DNA of 64,000 bases from Hymenobacter persicinus (GTDB taxonomy: Bacteria > Bacteroidota > Bacteroidia > Cytophagales > Hymenobacteraceae). This document shows, piece by piece, positions 31,610-40,270 of the stretch. Numbering within the stretch: position 1 is the first letter of the stretch; each line of letters starts with the position of its first letter. The translations under genes were made by a program, and so were the position numbers. The stretch is from NCBI RefSeq assembly GCF_004167665.1, contig NZ_SEWE01000005.1:80371-144370 (forward strand), given 5' to 3'. Under the pieces are notes generated by a model. It was not told where the DNA came from. It searched no databases and saw only the letters and a program-made list of their open reading frames with translations.

Positions 31610-33082
31610 ATGAAAATCCTGCTCACCGGCGCCAACGGCTACATCGGCCGCCGCCTGCTGCCCCTGCTTGTCGAGGCCGGCCACGCGGTGGTGTGCCTCG
31701 TGCGCGACCCGCGCCGCTTCGAGCTGCCCGAGCGGCTCCGCCACCGCGTGCAGGTAGCCCAGGGCGACCTGCTCCGGCCCGATTCCCTGGTCGACCTGCC
31801 CCTCGATATCGACGCGGCCTACTACCTGGTGCACTCCATGAGCGGGCACGACCAGGACTTTTTCCGGGCCGAGCAGCTTTCCGCCCGGCACTTCACCGAC
31901 TACCTCGACCGCACCACGGCCCGGCAGGTTATCTACCTCAGCGGCATTGCCAACGACAAGTCCCTCTCGGCCCACCTTCGCTCCCGCAAGGCCGTGGAAA
32001 AAGTACTCCGCAAAGCCCGGCAGGCCCAGCTCACGGTATTGCGGGCCAGCATCATCATCGGCTCTGGCTCGGCCTCGTTTGAAATCATCCGGGACTTAGT
32101 GGAAAAGCTGCCGGTGATGATAACGCCGCGCTGGCTGAACTCGCGCTGCCAGCCCATCGGCATCCGCGACGTTATGTTTTACCTGACCGCCGTGCTCGAC
32201 CACCCCGACTGCCTGGGCCAGAGCTTCGACATCGGCGGGCCCGACGTGCTGACCTACAAGCAGATGCTCGAAGGTCTGGCCCAGCAGCGCGGCTACCGGC
32301 GCTACATTTTCACGGTGCCGGTGCTCACCCCGCGGCTCTCCTCGTGGTGGCTGTTTCTGGTCACGCGCACCACCTTTGCCCTGGCCCAGAGCTTGGTTGA
32401 AAGCCTGCGCAACGATACGGTGGTGGCGACCAAGCGCAGCATTGAGCAGGTGCTGCGGCACGAATGCATGAGCTACCCCCAGGCTTTGGCGCTGGCCTTC
32501 ACCCGCATCGAGCAGAACGAGGTTATCAGCAGCTGGAGCGACGCGGTGAGCAGCGGGGTGATGGAGCAGAACTACATGGACTTCGTGCAGATTCCGCAAA
32601 ACGGCGTGCTCACCGACCGGCAGACGCTGACCTTCGCCCGTTCGCCGGAAGAGGTGCTGCGCAACATTTGGAGCATCGGCGGCGACCGGGGCTGGTACAA
32701 GGTGGACTGGCTCTGGCGCCTGCGCGGGCTCATGGACAAGGCCGTGGGCGGGGTGGGCCTGCGCCGGGGCCGCCGCTCCCCCACCGACCTGCGCGCCGGC
32801 GACCCGCTCGACTTCTGGCGGGTGCTGGTCGCCGACCGCGCCGGCCGCCGCCTGCTGCTCTACGCCGAAATGAAGCTTCCCGGCGAGGCCTGGCTGCAGT
32901 TTCGCATCCTGCCCAACGCCGACGGCACCCACACGCTCGAACAGCTGGCCGCGTTTCGGCCCCGCGGCCTGGCCGGCCGCCTGTACTGGTACTCGCTGGT
33001 ACCTTTTCACTTCGTGATTTTCAAGGGCATGATTGAAAACATTGTGCACTACCCCACGCCGGCCCTCACCACGGGCTCCTGA
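31610..33082 (+). CDS. NAD(P)-binding SDR-type protein with C-terminal DUF2867-like domain
   Basis: A 490-residue two-domain protein starting at ATG 31610 (MKILLTGANGYIGRRLLP; nucleotide motif TGANGYIG at 6-13). The first 290 residues resemble NmrA/atypical SDR proteins (VVCLVRDPRR, YYLVHSM, YLSGIAN). The C-terminal 160 residues (from about 330) match the DUF2867 type, which resembles SRPBCC lipid-binding folds, and end in FVIFKGMIENIVHYP. Family members are often predicted to act in the envelope or in lipid-related chemistry; the substrate is unknown. Confidence 0.88.
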   Translation: MKILLTGANGYIGRRLLPLLVEAGHAVVCLVRDPRRFELPERLRHRVQVAQGDLLRPDSLVDLPLDIDAAYYLVHSMSGHDQDFFRAEQLSARHFTDYLDRTTARQVIYLSGIANDKSLSAHLRSRKAVEKVLRKARQAQLTVLRASIIIGSGSASFEIIRDLVEKLPVMITPRWLNSRCQPIGIRDVMFYLTAVLDHPDCLGQSFDIGGPDVLTYKQMLEGLAQQRGYRRYIFTVPVLTPRLSSWWLFLVTRTTFALAQSLVESLRNDTVVATKRSIEQVLRHECMSYPQALALAFTRIEQNEVISSWSDAVSSGVMEQNYMDFVQIPQNGVLTDRQTLTFARSPEEVLRNIWSIGGDRGWYKVDWLWRLRGLMDKAVGGVGLRRGRRSPTDLRAGDPLDFWRVLVADRAGRRLLLYAEMKLPGEAWLQFRILPNADGTHTLEQLAAFRPRGLAGRLYWYSLVPFHFVIFKGMIENIVHYPTPALTTGS

Positions 33083-33308
33083 CCGACATCAGACCATAGT
33101 CATCGGTTATCTGCCAATGCAGGGGGAAGCTGCGCGTATTCTGCTGCGGGTTCAGCACGGGAGTTTATCAGAGTAATACACTTTAGGCAAAAGCTTTATC
33201 TTACCCGGCCTTCTGGCCTAAAGCTACGCAACGTCGCCGGGTATGGGCCGGGTGCAGCCATTCGGCGGCGGCGGGCTGGAGCGGCTACTGCTTATTTATT
33301 ACCTGACT

Positions 33309-35198
33309 ATGGCTAACTCTCTACTCTTTATCACGGCTCCAACCTGGGCCGTGCCGGCAGCTACCGGCCACGATTTCTACACGCTATTTTACGTGCTGGC
33401 TTTTGCCCTCAATCTGGGGCTGCTGGTTTGGGAAGGACACCGCCGCGGCTACCCGCTGCGCACTTGGCTGGTAGTGCTGGCCTGCACCACGCTCAGCTTT
33501 ATTCTGGGCACCAAGCTGCTGGCGTTTTCGGCGCCGGAGTGGCGGCAGCTGGTGCACACCGGCCACTGGCCCGACTCGGGGGCGCGCACAGTGCTGGGCG
33601 GCGCGGTGGCGGGCACGCTCACACTGCTGATTCTGCGGCGGCCCTTCGGCTTCAGCTGGCACGTATTCGATGTCTTCACCCTGCCCATGTGCGCGGCCAT
33701 GCTGGTGCAGTGTCTGGGGTGCGTGCTTACCGGCTGCTGCTTCGGGGAGCTTACCAGCGGCACCTGGGGGCTCATCTACCCGCCCGGCACCCTGCCCTAC
33801 CTGTGGCAGGCGTCGCGGGGCCTGCTGCCGCCGGGGGCCGCCCAGTCGCTGCCCATCCACCCCACCCAGCTGTATACGCTGGGGCTGTGCGCGGCAGTGG
33901 GCGCGATGCTGGTGCTCACTCGCCGCCGCGTCTGGCCCGGCGGCAGCCGCCGTCTGCTGCACCTGGGGCTGCTGCTGAGCGGACGCTTTCTCATCGAGTT
34001 TTGGCGCGACCCGGCCGGTGAGCAGGTCGGGGCAACCCTTCACACCCACGCCGGCCTGGCCCTGAAGCAGGTGCAGTGGGCGCTGCTGCTGCTGGCTCCG
34101 CTGGCCCTCGCCGGGTGGGCGCTGCTGCTTCGCCGCGCCCGGCGGACCGAGTTTCGGCCGGAACGGATTCCGGGGCAGCATTCGGGCCGCAACCTGCTGG
34201 CCGTAGCAGCTCTGCTGGCCCTGACCGCCGGCCTCGGGCCCTACGCCCTGACCCGCCCCGAAATACTAGTCGTGAAGACCCTGCTGCTGACGGTGCTCGT
34301 GCTCGAAGGCGGGGCCCTGCTCTTCCGCTCCGCCGGAACGGCCCAGCCCGCCCGCGTGGCTCTGCCGCTGGGGTTGGCCACCGTGGTGCTGGTGCTCACG
34401 AGTCAGGCCCCCGCCGATTCGGCCCGACTGGATGGCTCTTCCTACTACTCCTTCACGCCCGGCTTCGTGGCGGGTAGCTACGACCAGGACAAGCTCTACA
34501 CGCCCAGCGGGGGGTGCTCGGGGTCGGGTGGCCCCCCGGTGCGCACTGGCTATTACCATGAGTATCGGGCCATGGGTGGGGAGTTTGCCTACGTACGTCC
34601 CAGCCGGCACCGGCCGGGACGCACCAGCTACGGCCTCGGCGTCTGGGCCGGCCGCGAGTACGTGAATGCCCAACTACTCACGCCGGGCGGCCCCTTCCTG
34701 ACCGCCAGTCCCCGCGACGGCCGTTACAACGGCCTGCTGGATATCAACCCGTACTTGGAGCGGGACCGGCTGCTGAACGGGCGCTACGGCTTCGGTTACG
34801 GCCTGCGGCTGGGCCTGCACCTGGGCGAGCTGGCTCACCTGGCGCCGTCGCAGGGCACCTCGGACTTCGACCGGGTGCGCGTGCTGCCCGACGTAAAGCT
34901 CTGGCTTGGGGTGCGCCGCCTCGCGTTTGCCCAGATTGACGCGGGCGCCGGGCCGCTGGCCCTCGGCAACTACACCAGCCGCTTTGCCCTCGGCTCCGGT
35001 CTGGGTTCCGATTGGCGCCGCTCCGTGCTGGTCGGCCTCGCGCAGTCCACACACGACCCGAATCCAAACATGGGCTTTCTGAGCGCCAGTTTCCCGCTGG
35101 GCCAGTCCGGGCTGTGGGTGGAGCCCTACGGGGCCACCGACTTCGGCCGGCACCGGCAGGTTTCATTGCGGCTGCAGTACCGCCTGAATACCCACTAA
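33309..35198 (+). CDS. Lgt-like membrane protein fused to a beta-rich C-terminal domain
   Basis: A 629-residue protein from ATG 33309 (an upstream in-frame ATG at 33243 adds 22 unconvincing residues). The first 300 residues form several membrane helices with prolipoprotein diacylglyceryl transferase-like blocks (TVLGGAVAG, SWHVFDVFTLPM, QCLGCVLTGCCFGE, IHPTQLY, GRFLIEFWRDP). The Arg/Asn of the Lgt catalytic block (GRLGNFINGE in E. coli) are replaced by Cys. More membrane helices reach to about 400, then a soluble beta-rich region (about 410-629) ends in alternating strands and RLQYRLNTH, like an outer-membrane barrel terminus. The combination is unusual. Confidence 0.72.
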   Translation: MANSLLFITAPTWAVPAATGHDFYTLFYVLAFALNLGLLVWEGHRRGYPLRTWLVVLACTTLSFILGTKLLAFSAPEWRQLVHTGHWPDSGARTVLGGAVAGTLTLLILRRPFGFSWHVFDVFTLPMCAAMLVQCLGCVLTGCCFGELTSGTWGLIYPPGTLPYLWQASRGLLPPGAAQSLPIHPTQLYTLGLCAAVGAMLVLTRRRVWPGGSRRLLHLGLLLSGRFLIEFWRDPAGEQVGATLHTHAGLALKQVQWALLLLAPLALAGWALLLRRARRTEFRPERIPGQHSGRNLLAVAALLALTAGLGPYALTRPEILVVKTLLLTVLVLEGGALLFRSAGTAQPARVALPLGLATVVLVLTSQAPADSARLDGSSYYSFTPGFVAGSYDQDKLYTPSGGCSGSGGPPVRTGYYHEYRAMGGEFAYVRPSRHRPGRTSYGLGVWAGREYVNAQLLTPGGPFLTASPRDGRYNGLLDINPYLERDRLLNGRYGFGYGLRLGLHLGELAHLAPSQGTSDFDRVRVLPDVKLWLGVRRLAFAQIDAGAGPLALGNYTSRFALGSGLGSDWRRSVLVGLAQSTHDPNPNMGFLSASFPLGQSGLWVEPYGATDFGRHRQVSLRLQYRLNTH

Positions 35199-35210
35199 TT
35201 CCGATCCGGC

Positions 35211-35444
35211 TCAGCTCAGTCGCCGAATCAGCCACATAACGAGGCTCAGCACAACGCTAATCAGCAGCATGGAGGCCAGCGGGGCGTAGAACCGGAAACC
35301 GGGCCGCGCAATGCGGATGTCGCCAGGCAAGCGGCCAAACCAGCCCAGCAGGCTGCCTCCACCGAGCCACATGAAAGCGCCCAGAGCCACGAGTCCCAGG
35401 CCCGCCAGCACCAGCATTTTTCCAACGTTCGGATGCATGCTCAC
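35211..35444 (-). CDS. DUF2905-family small membrane protein
   Basis: A 77-residue protein with two hydrophobic segments (about 9-27 and 55-73) separated by GGGSLLGWFGRLPGDIRIARPGF, a match to the conserved DUF2905 core (GRLPGDI). Function unknown in the family. Last gene of the reverse topB group, 4 nt after the previous stop. Confidence 0.88.
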   Translation of the reverse strand: MSMHPNVGKMLVLAGLGLVALGAFMWLGGGSLLGWFGRLPGDIRIARPGFRFYAPLASMLLISVVLSLVMWLIRRLS

Positions 35445-35448
35445 CTCT

Positions 35449-35718
35449 TCACCAGTACCGCACGCTTATCACCAGCCCCGCCACCAGCGCCATGTACACA
35501 ACCAGGGCCAGCCACTCGCCCCGGTCGCGGAAATTGTAGGGAAACCGCTTCTGCGCCTTTTGCTGCACCAGCATCGACAAGTACAGCCCGCCCGCGGTAA
35601 GGCCCAGCCCCAACCCCTGGGGAATAACCTGCCGGTAAAGCAGCAGCATGCCCACTATCGGCAGCAGTCCGACGAGGTAGCCGAGCAGACGGGATTGGAA
35701 CAGGGCCAAGTTGAGCAT
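35449..35718 (-). CDS. Small membrane protein, unknown
   Basis: An 89-residue protein with three hydrophobic segments (LLGYLVGLLPIVGMLLLY, GLGLGLTAGGLYLSMLV, LALVVYMALVAGLVISV) and a basic loop (QQKAQKRFPYNF). No recognised family. It lies 19 nt after the preceding gene (35738-36181) and 4 nt before the DUF2905 gene on the same strand. Confidence 0.7.
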   Translation of the reverse strand: MLNLALFQSRLLGYLVGLLPIVGMLLLYRQVIPQGLGLGLTAGGLYLSMLVQQKAQKRFPYNFRDRGEWLALVVYMALVAGLVISVRYW

Positions 35719-35737
35719 GAGAGAAAATCTAAAATCA

Positions 35738-36181
35738 TTAAATGTAATCGAAGTACCGGTCCCACCAGGTGGCTATGTGCGAGTTATTTTGGACTCCCCG
35801 ATAGGGTTGGTTCAGCAGCTCAGCCGGCACGTAGCCGTGCAACGGCAGCAGCGTCCTGATGGCAGTCAATACAGATGCCTCAACCCGCTCCGCGAGCAAC
35901 ACGGCAGCTAAGTTGCCAAAGATGCTGAAGCGAAGCTCTGGCTGAATAAAATAATGGCTGGGATTGGGTAGCCGAACACTCCTGTAAAATGTGGCATCCT
36001 GGATGGAGCCGTCCTCTTCGGTGACAAGCAAGCCTGTGCTTTGCTGTAGCTGCTGAATAAAGCGCTCAAACTGGGCATCGGCCATTTCAGGATTAAAGTC
36101 ATCAGCAGCCGAATCCGGAAAATACCAGTCCTTCGACTCATCAAGCTGTTCCAGCAGTTGTACCAAGGCGGCCGTTTCCAT
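35738..36181 (-). CDS. Hypothetical protein overlapping topB stop
   Basis: A 147-residue acidic soluble protein (METAALVQLLEQLDESKDWYFPD...) of unknown family, starting at ATG 36181. Its start codon shares the A of the topB stop (TGATG), so it is translationally coupled to topB. It has no signal peptide, and a Trp/Tyr-rich end (ATWWDRYFDYI). Confidence 0.7.
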   Translation of the reverse strand: METAALVQLLEQLDESKDWYFPDSAADDFNPEMADAQFERFIQQLQQSTGLLVTEEDGSIQDATFYRSVRLPNPSHYFIQPELRFSIFGNLAAVLLAERVEASVLTAIRTLLPLHGYVPAELLNQPYRGVQNNSHIATWWDRYFDYI

Positions 36182-38706
36182 CACCCCTTCTCAAACACCG
36201 GCTCAATGCGCCCTTCCGACCCGACCTGCAAAGCGGCTTCGTAGCGGCTGCCGTTTTTGGTGGATATGAACCCGCGGATGACGCCGGTTTTGCCTTTGCG
36301 CAGCAGCTGGTTCATCTGGGTGTCGGTCAGGGTTTTGCCGCCCCACTCGAAGGGCGCCCGGAACTGGCAGTCCTCGCGGAAGCGGGAGCAGCCCCAGGCG
36401 CTCTTACCGCGCAGCATGGTGCCCAGCTTGCAGACGGGGCAGGGAATCTGGCCGGGGTCCTGGGCGGTGGTGGGCTTGCTCTCGGCGGCCCGCACCAGCT
36501 CCAGCCCGTGCTGGGGCGTGAGGCGCACGGCAGCATCGAATTTTGTTCCCGCATCGTCGAGGTATCCCTTGATGACGGGGGTGCGGCCCTTGGTAAGCAG
36601 AGCCGCTACCTGCTTGTCGGTGAGATTCTTGCCCTCAAACTGGGCGGGCAGGCGGAACTGGCAGTTTTCGCGGAAGCGGGAGCAGCCAAAGGCGGTTTTG
36701 CCCTTTAGTACGTGCCCGGCCCCGCAGCTCGGGCACGGCCCCAGGCTGCCGGCCACGGCGGGCGTGGTCGGAGCGGGCTTCGGAGCGGTGGCCGGCTTGG
36801 CGGCCGTAACTTCCGAGGTCTGCCCGGCCATGGTGATGGTGCGCCGGGAGCCGTCCTGCTTCACTTCCTGCACCATCTCGCGCACCAGCATCTTGAGCTC
36901 GTCCAGGAACAAACCCGAGTCGAGGTTGCCCGACTCAATCTGGCGCAGCTTCCGCTCCCACTGCCCCGTCAGCTCGGCCGACTTGAGCGTGGGGTTGCGA
37001 ATCAGGCCGATGAGCTCCACGCCGGTGGGCGTGGGTAGGATGCGCTTTTTCTCCCGCCGGATGTAGCCGCGCTTAAACAGGGTTTCGATGATGGCCGCGC
37101 GGGTGGAAGGCCGGCCGATGCCGTTTTCCTTCATGGCCTGCCGCATTTCCTCGTCGTCGATGTTGCGGCCCGCAGTTTCCATGCCGCGCAACAGCATGGC
37201 TTCGGTGTAGTCGCGCGGGGGCTGGGTTACCTTCTGGTCGAGCCGGGGCTTGTGGGGACCACTTTCGCCCTTCTCGAACGAGGGCAGCACGGTGCTCACC
37301 ACGTCGTCGTCACCCTCGCCGGGCTTGGCGGTGCTGGGCGCCTGCTGGGCGGCCGGGTCGCCGTAGACAATGCGCCAGCCGGGGTTCAGAATCTGCCGGC
37401 CCCGGACTCGGAACGGATGCCCGGCGGCCTCGGCCGTCACGGTCGTGTTCGACACCTCGCAGTCGGGGTAAAACGCGGCCAGGAAGCGGCGCACGATGAT
37501 GTCGTAGACGCTGTGCTCGGTGCCGCCCAGCCCGCCCGCGCTGGCCCCGGTCGGGATGATGGCGTGGTGGTCGGTGACCTTGTTGTTGTTGAAAACCTTG
37601 GGGCTCTTCTTGATTTTGGCGGCCAGCAGGGGCTGAGTCAGGCTGTGGTAGGCGCCCAGGCCCTGCATGATGCCGGCAATTTTGGGGTACTGGTCGTCGG
37701 GCAGGAAGGTGGTGTCCACGCGCGGGTAGCTGACGACCTTCTTTTCGTAGAGCGCCTGCACGGTCTTGAGCGTGTCCTCGGCCGAGAGGCCCAGCTGGTT
37801 GTTGCACTGCACCTGCAGTGAGGTCAGATCAAACAGCGAGGGCGGCGACTCCAGCGCCTTTTTGATTTCGACGCCCGTCACGGTCAGCGGCACGTCCTTC
37901 ACGGCGGCCATAGCGGCGTCGGCCTCCTCCTGGCTCACGAAGTAGCCGCGGGCCTTGAGGCGGGCCTTTTCGTCGGGCTCGTCGTCGTCCTTGCCCTTTT
38001 TCACCGGGGCCACGTGGCTGAACATGGTGCCCCGGTACTCGGTGCGCAGCACCCAGTAGGGCTCGGGCCGGAAGTTCTGGATTTCGTGGTAGCGGTCCAC
38101 CAGCAGCGCCAGCGTGGGCGTCTGCACCCGCCCGATGCTAAGCACCTGCTTCTGGCCGGCGGCGTACTTGAGCGTAAACAGCCGGGTAGCGTTGAGGCCC
38201 AGGAGCCAGTCGCCGGCGGCGCGGCTCTTGCCGGCCTGGTAGAGGTTGTCGAACTCGGCGCCTTCACGTAGGTTGGCAAAGCCCTGGCGGATGGCTTCCT
38301 CGGTGAGGGACGAAATCCAGAGGCGCTTGAAGGGCTTGCGGTACTTGGCTTCCATCAGCACCCAGCGCTGAATCACCTCCCCCTCCTGCCCCGCGTCGCC
38401 GCAGTTTATCACTTCTTCGGCGCCGGCCAGCAGATTTTTAATCACCGTGAACTGGCGCACTACCCCGTCGTCGCGGCGCATGAGCTTGATACCGAACTGC
38501 TCGGGCATCATGGGCAAGTCATGGATGCTCCAGCGCTTCCACTCGGGGCGGTAGTCTTCGGGCTCGCGCAGCTGGCAAAAATGCCCGAACGTCCAGGTGA
38601 CTTGGTAGCCGTTGCCCTCGAAGTAGCCATCCATCTTGCGGCTGGCCCCAAGCACGTGGGCAATTTCGCGGGCAACGCTGGGCTTTTCGGCAATGCAGAC
38701 TTTCAC
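36181..38706 (-). CDS. topB: DNA topoisomerase III with two C-terminal zinc-finger-like repeats
   Basis: An 841-residue type IA topoisomerase. Toprim: MKVCIAEKPSVAREI and CGDAGQEGE; catalytic Tyr in VVSYPRVDTTFLPDD; further blocks KSRAAGDWLLGLNATRLFT and SIGRVQTPTLALLVDR. The C-terminus carries two similar domains with CPSCGAGHVLKGKTAFGCSRF and CPVCKLGTMLRGKSAWGCSRF, each a Cys-rich topoisomerase zinc-finger-type repeat, with an added short domain after each. Function: decatenation and relaxation of single-strand-containing DNA. First gene of the four-gene reverse group down to 35211. Confidence 0.95.
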   Translation of the reverse strand: MKVCIAEKPSVAREIAHVLGASRKMDGYFEGNGYQVTWTFGHFCQLREPEDYRPEWKRWSIHDLPMMPEQFGIKLMRRDDGVVRQFTVIKNLLAGAEEVINCGDAGQEGEVIQRWVLMEAKYRKPFKRLWISSLTEEAIRQGFANLREGAEFDNLYQAGKSRAAGDWLLGLNATRLFTLKYAAGQKQVLSIGRVQTPTLALLVDRYHEIQNFRPEPYWVLRTEYRGTMFSHVAPVKKGKDDDEPDEKARLKARGYFVSQEEADAAMAAVKDVPLTVTGVEIKKALESPPSLFDLTSLQVQCNNQLGLSAEDTLKTVQALYEKKVVSYPRVDTTFLPDDQYPKIAGIMQGLGAYHSLTQPLLAAKIKKSPKVFNNNKVTDHHAIIPTGASAGGLGGTEHSVYDIIVRRFLAAFYPDCEVSNTTVTAEAAGHPFRVRGRQILNPGWRIVYGDPAAQQAPSTAKPGEGDDDVVSTVLPSFEKGESGPHKPRLDQKVTQPPRDYTEAMLLRGMETAGRNIDDEEMRQAMKENGIGRPSTRAAIIETLFKRGYIRREKKRILPTPTGVELIGLIRNPTLKSAELTGQWERKLRQIESGNLDSGLFLDELKMLVREMVQEVKQDGSRRTITMAGQTSEVTAAKPATAPKPAPTTPAVAGSLGPCPSCGAGHVLKGKTAFGCSRFRENCQFRLPAQFEGKNLTDKQVAALLTKGRTPVIKGYLDDAGTKFDAAVRLTPQHGLELVRAAESKPTTAQDPGQIPCPVCKLGTMLRGKSAWGCSRFREDCQFRAPFEWGGKTLTDTQMNQLLRKGKTGVIRGFISTKNGSRYEAALQVGSEGRIEPVFEKG

Positions 38707-38944
38707 TGATTCTCGCTGTAGTAGATGCTGGTTTCGCCGGCCGGGGCCGACGCGGGAATCAACAAAGATACGGCTAGAAAAGGTCGTTTTGCACTTCCGA
38801 AACGATTCCTGCGCCGCAGCCGGCCGCAGCTGATGGTTTGGCTGAACAGCGCAAAAAAAGTACTGCGGCCGACCTATATTTCACCCAACCCTCACCAGAG
38901 CAGCGCCACCTTTGACTCATCGTTCAACCAAACCACTTTTTACC

Positions 38945-39160
38945 ATGAAAAAGTACCTGTTTGCGGTTGTCGCTCTGGCCTGCTGCACCGCGTCCGTTTG
39001 GGCCGCACCCGGCCACCCCGTCACTGAGAAGTATCTGGCCGCCCACTCCGTGCTGCTGCCCGCCGTCGAGGTCGACGCCCGGGGGCCGCACCACCCCAAG
39101 GCGGGCCACCACCACGCCCATCCGGTGGTGCGCAAAGTCAAGGAGAAAGCCGGCAAATAA
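38945..39160 (+). CDS. Small secreted His-rich protein
   Basis: A 71-residue protein: signal peptide MKKYLFAVVALACCTASVWA, then a mature segment of about 50 residues with a His-rich stretch (GPHHPKAGHHHAHP) and a basic end. The His cluster could bind metals, but no family is recognised. Start at ATG 38945 gives the signal peptide. A perfect terminator follows 24 nt after the stop. Confidence 0.7.
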   Translation: MKKYLFAVVALACCTASVWAAPGHPVTEKYLAAHSVLLPAVEVDARGPHHPKAGHHHAHPVVRKVKEKAGK

Positions 39161-39184
39161 CTCCCGCTGCTCTCTCCCGCCCCC

Positions 39185-39217
39185 AAGCCCCGCGTCCTCC
39201 CTCGCGGGGCTTTTTGC
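39185..39217 (+). terminator. Terminator after the His-rich protein gene
   Basis: Ten-bp stem AAGCCCCGCG (39185-39194) and CGCGGGGCTT (39203-39212), 8-nt loop, T-run after it. Confidence 0.9.
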
Positions 39218-39232
39218 GTTCCGGCCCCACTC

Positions 39233-40144
39233 CTACCACACCCGCGCCTGAATCAGGGCGTGGTTGACGAAGCTGCCGGCTTTTGTGCCCGCGGCCACCG
39301 CTACGGCCACGGCCCGCATGGGTGTGGTAGCGTCGCCGGCGGCGTACACTCCGGCCACGCTGGTTTGCTGCAGCTCGTCTACCCACAAGTGGCCATGCTC
39401 GGTCCGGGTGCAGCCCAGCGCGGCCGGCAGCAGACTGTGCTGCTCAAACGGCACCCGGGCAAACAGGGCCGTAGCCGCTAGCCGCCGCCCGTTCTTCAGC
39501 TCCACGGCCTCTAGCTGCCCCGCCGAGTGCGCCAGCGCGGTAACTTCGCCTTCCTCCACCCCGAGTCCCGCCGCCCCCAGCTGTTGGCGTTGGGCGGCAG
39601 TGAGCGTCGAGGGGCCGTTGGTGAGCAGCGTGAGCTGGGGCGTCCATTGCCGAAGAAGGCGCGCATACTCGTAGCCCGCTTCCCCGTTGCCGAGCACGGC
39701 CAGGGGCTGGCTATGCACTTCGTAGCCGTGGCAGTACGGGCAGTGCAATACCGAAATTCCCCAGCATTCAGCAAAGCCCGGCAGATCCGGCAGCTGGTCC
39801 CGGACGCCGGTGGCAAAAATCAGCTTGGATGCCCTATACACGACATTATCGGCGGTGGTAACCCAGAAGTCGGGACCGCGCCGGACCGCTGCCACCGCCT
39901 GCCCGGTCACGAAGGTCACCGTGGGATACGCCAAGACCTGGGCGCGGGCTCTGGCCCGGATAGCGGATGGCGTTTCCCCATCCTGGGTGAGAAAGTTGTG
40001 GGCGTAGGGCGTCGAACGGTTGCAGGGCTGGCCGCTGTCGAGGATGATAACGCGCCGCAGGGCCCGCCCCAGCGACATAGCCGCCGCCAAACCGGCGTAG
40101 CTGCCCCCAATAATCAAGACTTCGGCAAACGTAGGATCTTCCAT
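39233..40144 (-). CDS. Thioredoxin-reductase-like FAD/NAD(P) oxidoreductase
   Basis: A 303-residue two-dinucleotide-fold flavoprotein: FAD motif IIGGSYAGLAAAMSLGRA at 11-28, redox-active pair Cys135-Pro-Tyr-Cys138 in HCPYCHGYE, NAD(P) motif LAVLGNGEAGYEYARLL, and the C-terminal GVYAAGDATTP. Like thioredoxin reductases, but shorter at the N-terminus and with CPYC rather than CAVC/CATC; the group includes ferredoxin-NADP and gliotoxin-type disulfide reductases. Its substrate is unknown. The long palindrome at 40202-40252 is upstream of its start. Confidence 0.9.
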   Translation of the reverse strand: MEDPTFAEVLIIGGSYAGLAAAMSLGRALRRVIILDSGQPCNRSTPYAHNFLTQDGETPSAIRARARAQVLAYPTVTFVTGQAVAAVRRGPDFWVTTADNVVYRASKLIFATGVRDQLPDLPGFAECWGISVLHCPYCHGYEVHSQPLAVLGNGEAGYEYARLLRQWTPQLTLLTNGPSTLTAAQRQQLGAAGLGVEEGEVTALAHSAGQLEAVELKNGRRLAATALFARVPFEQHSLLPAALGCTRTEHGHLWVDELQQTSVAGVYAAGDATTPMRAVAVAVAAGTKAGSFVNHALIQARVW

Positions 40145-40201
40145 AAGGGCGGTTTAAAGTGGGCAGTGGCACGACCAAGGCCGGCATTACGCCACAAAAG
40201 T

Positions 40202-40255
40202 AAGCCGGGGAATTACACATGCAACATTGTTGCATATGTAATTCCCCGGCTTTTT
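40202..40255. promoter_or_regulatory. 24-bp near-perfect palindrome between two oxidoreductase genes
   Basis: Arms 40202-40225 (AAGCCGGGGAATTACACATG...) and 40229-40252 pair with a single mismatch around a 3-nt ATT centre, followed on the forward strand by five T. The centre ATGCAACATTGTTGCAT is a near-perfect dyad like MarR-type operators. It lies 58-111 nt upstream of the TrxR-like gene and 16 nt after the stop of the alcohol dehydrogenase-like gene, so it can serve as terminator, operator, or both. Confidence 0.65.
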
Positions 40256-40270
40256 CGGAAGCCCGACTGC

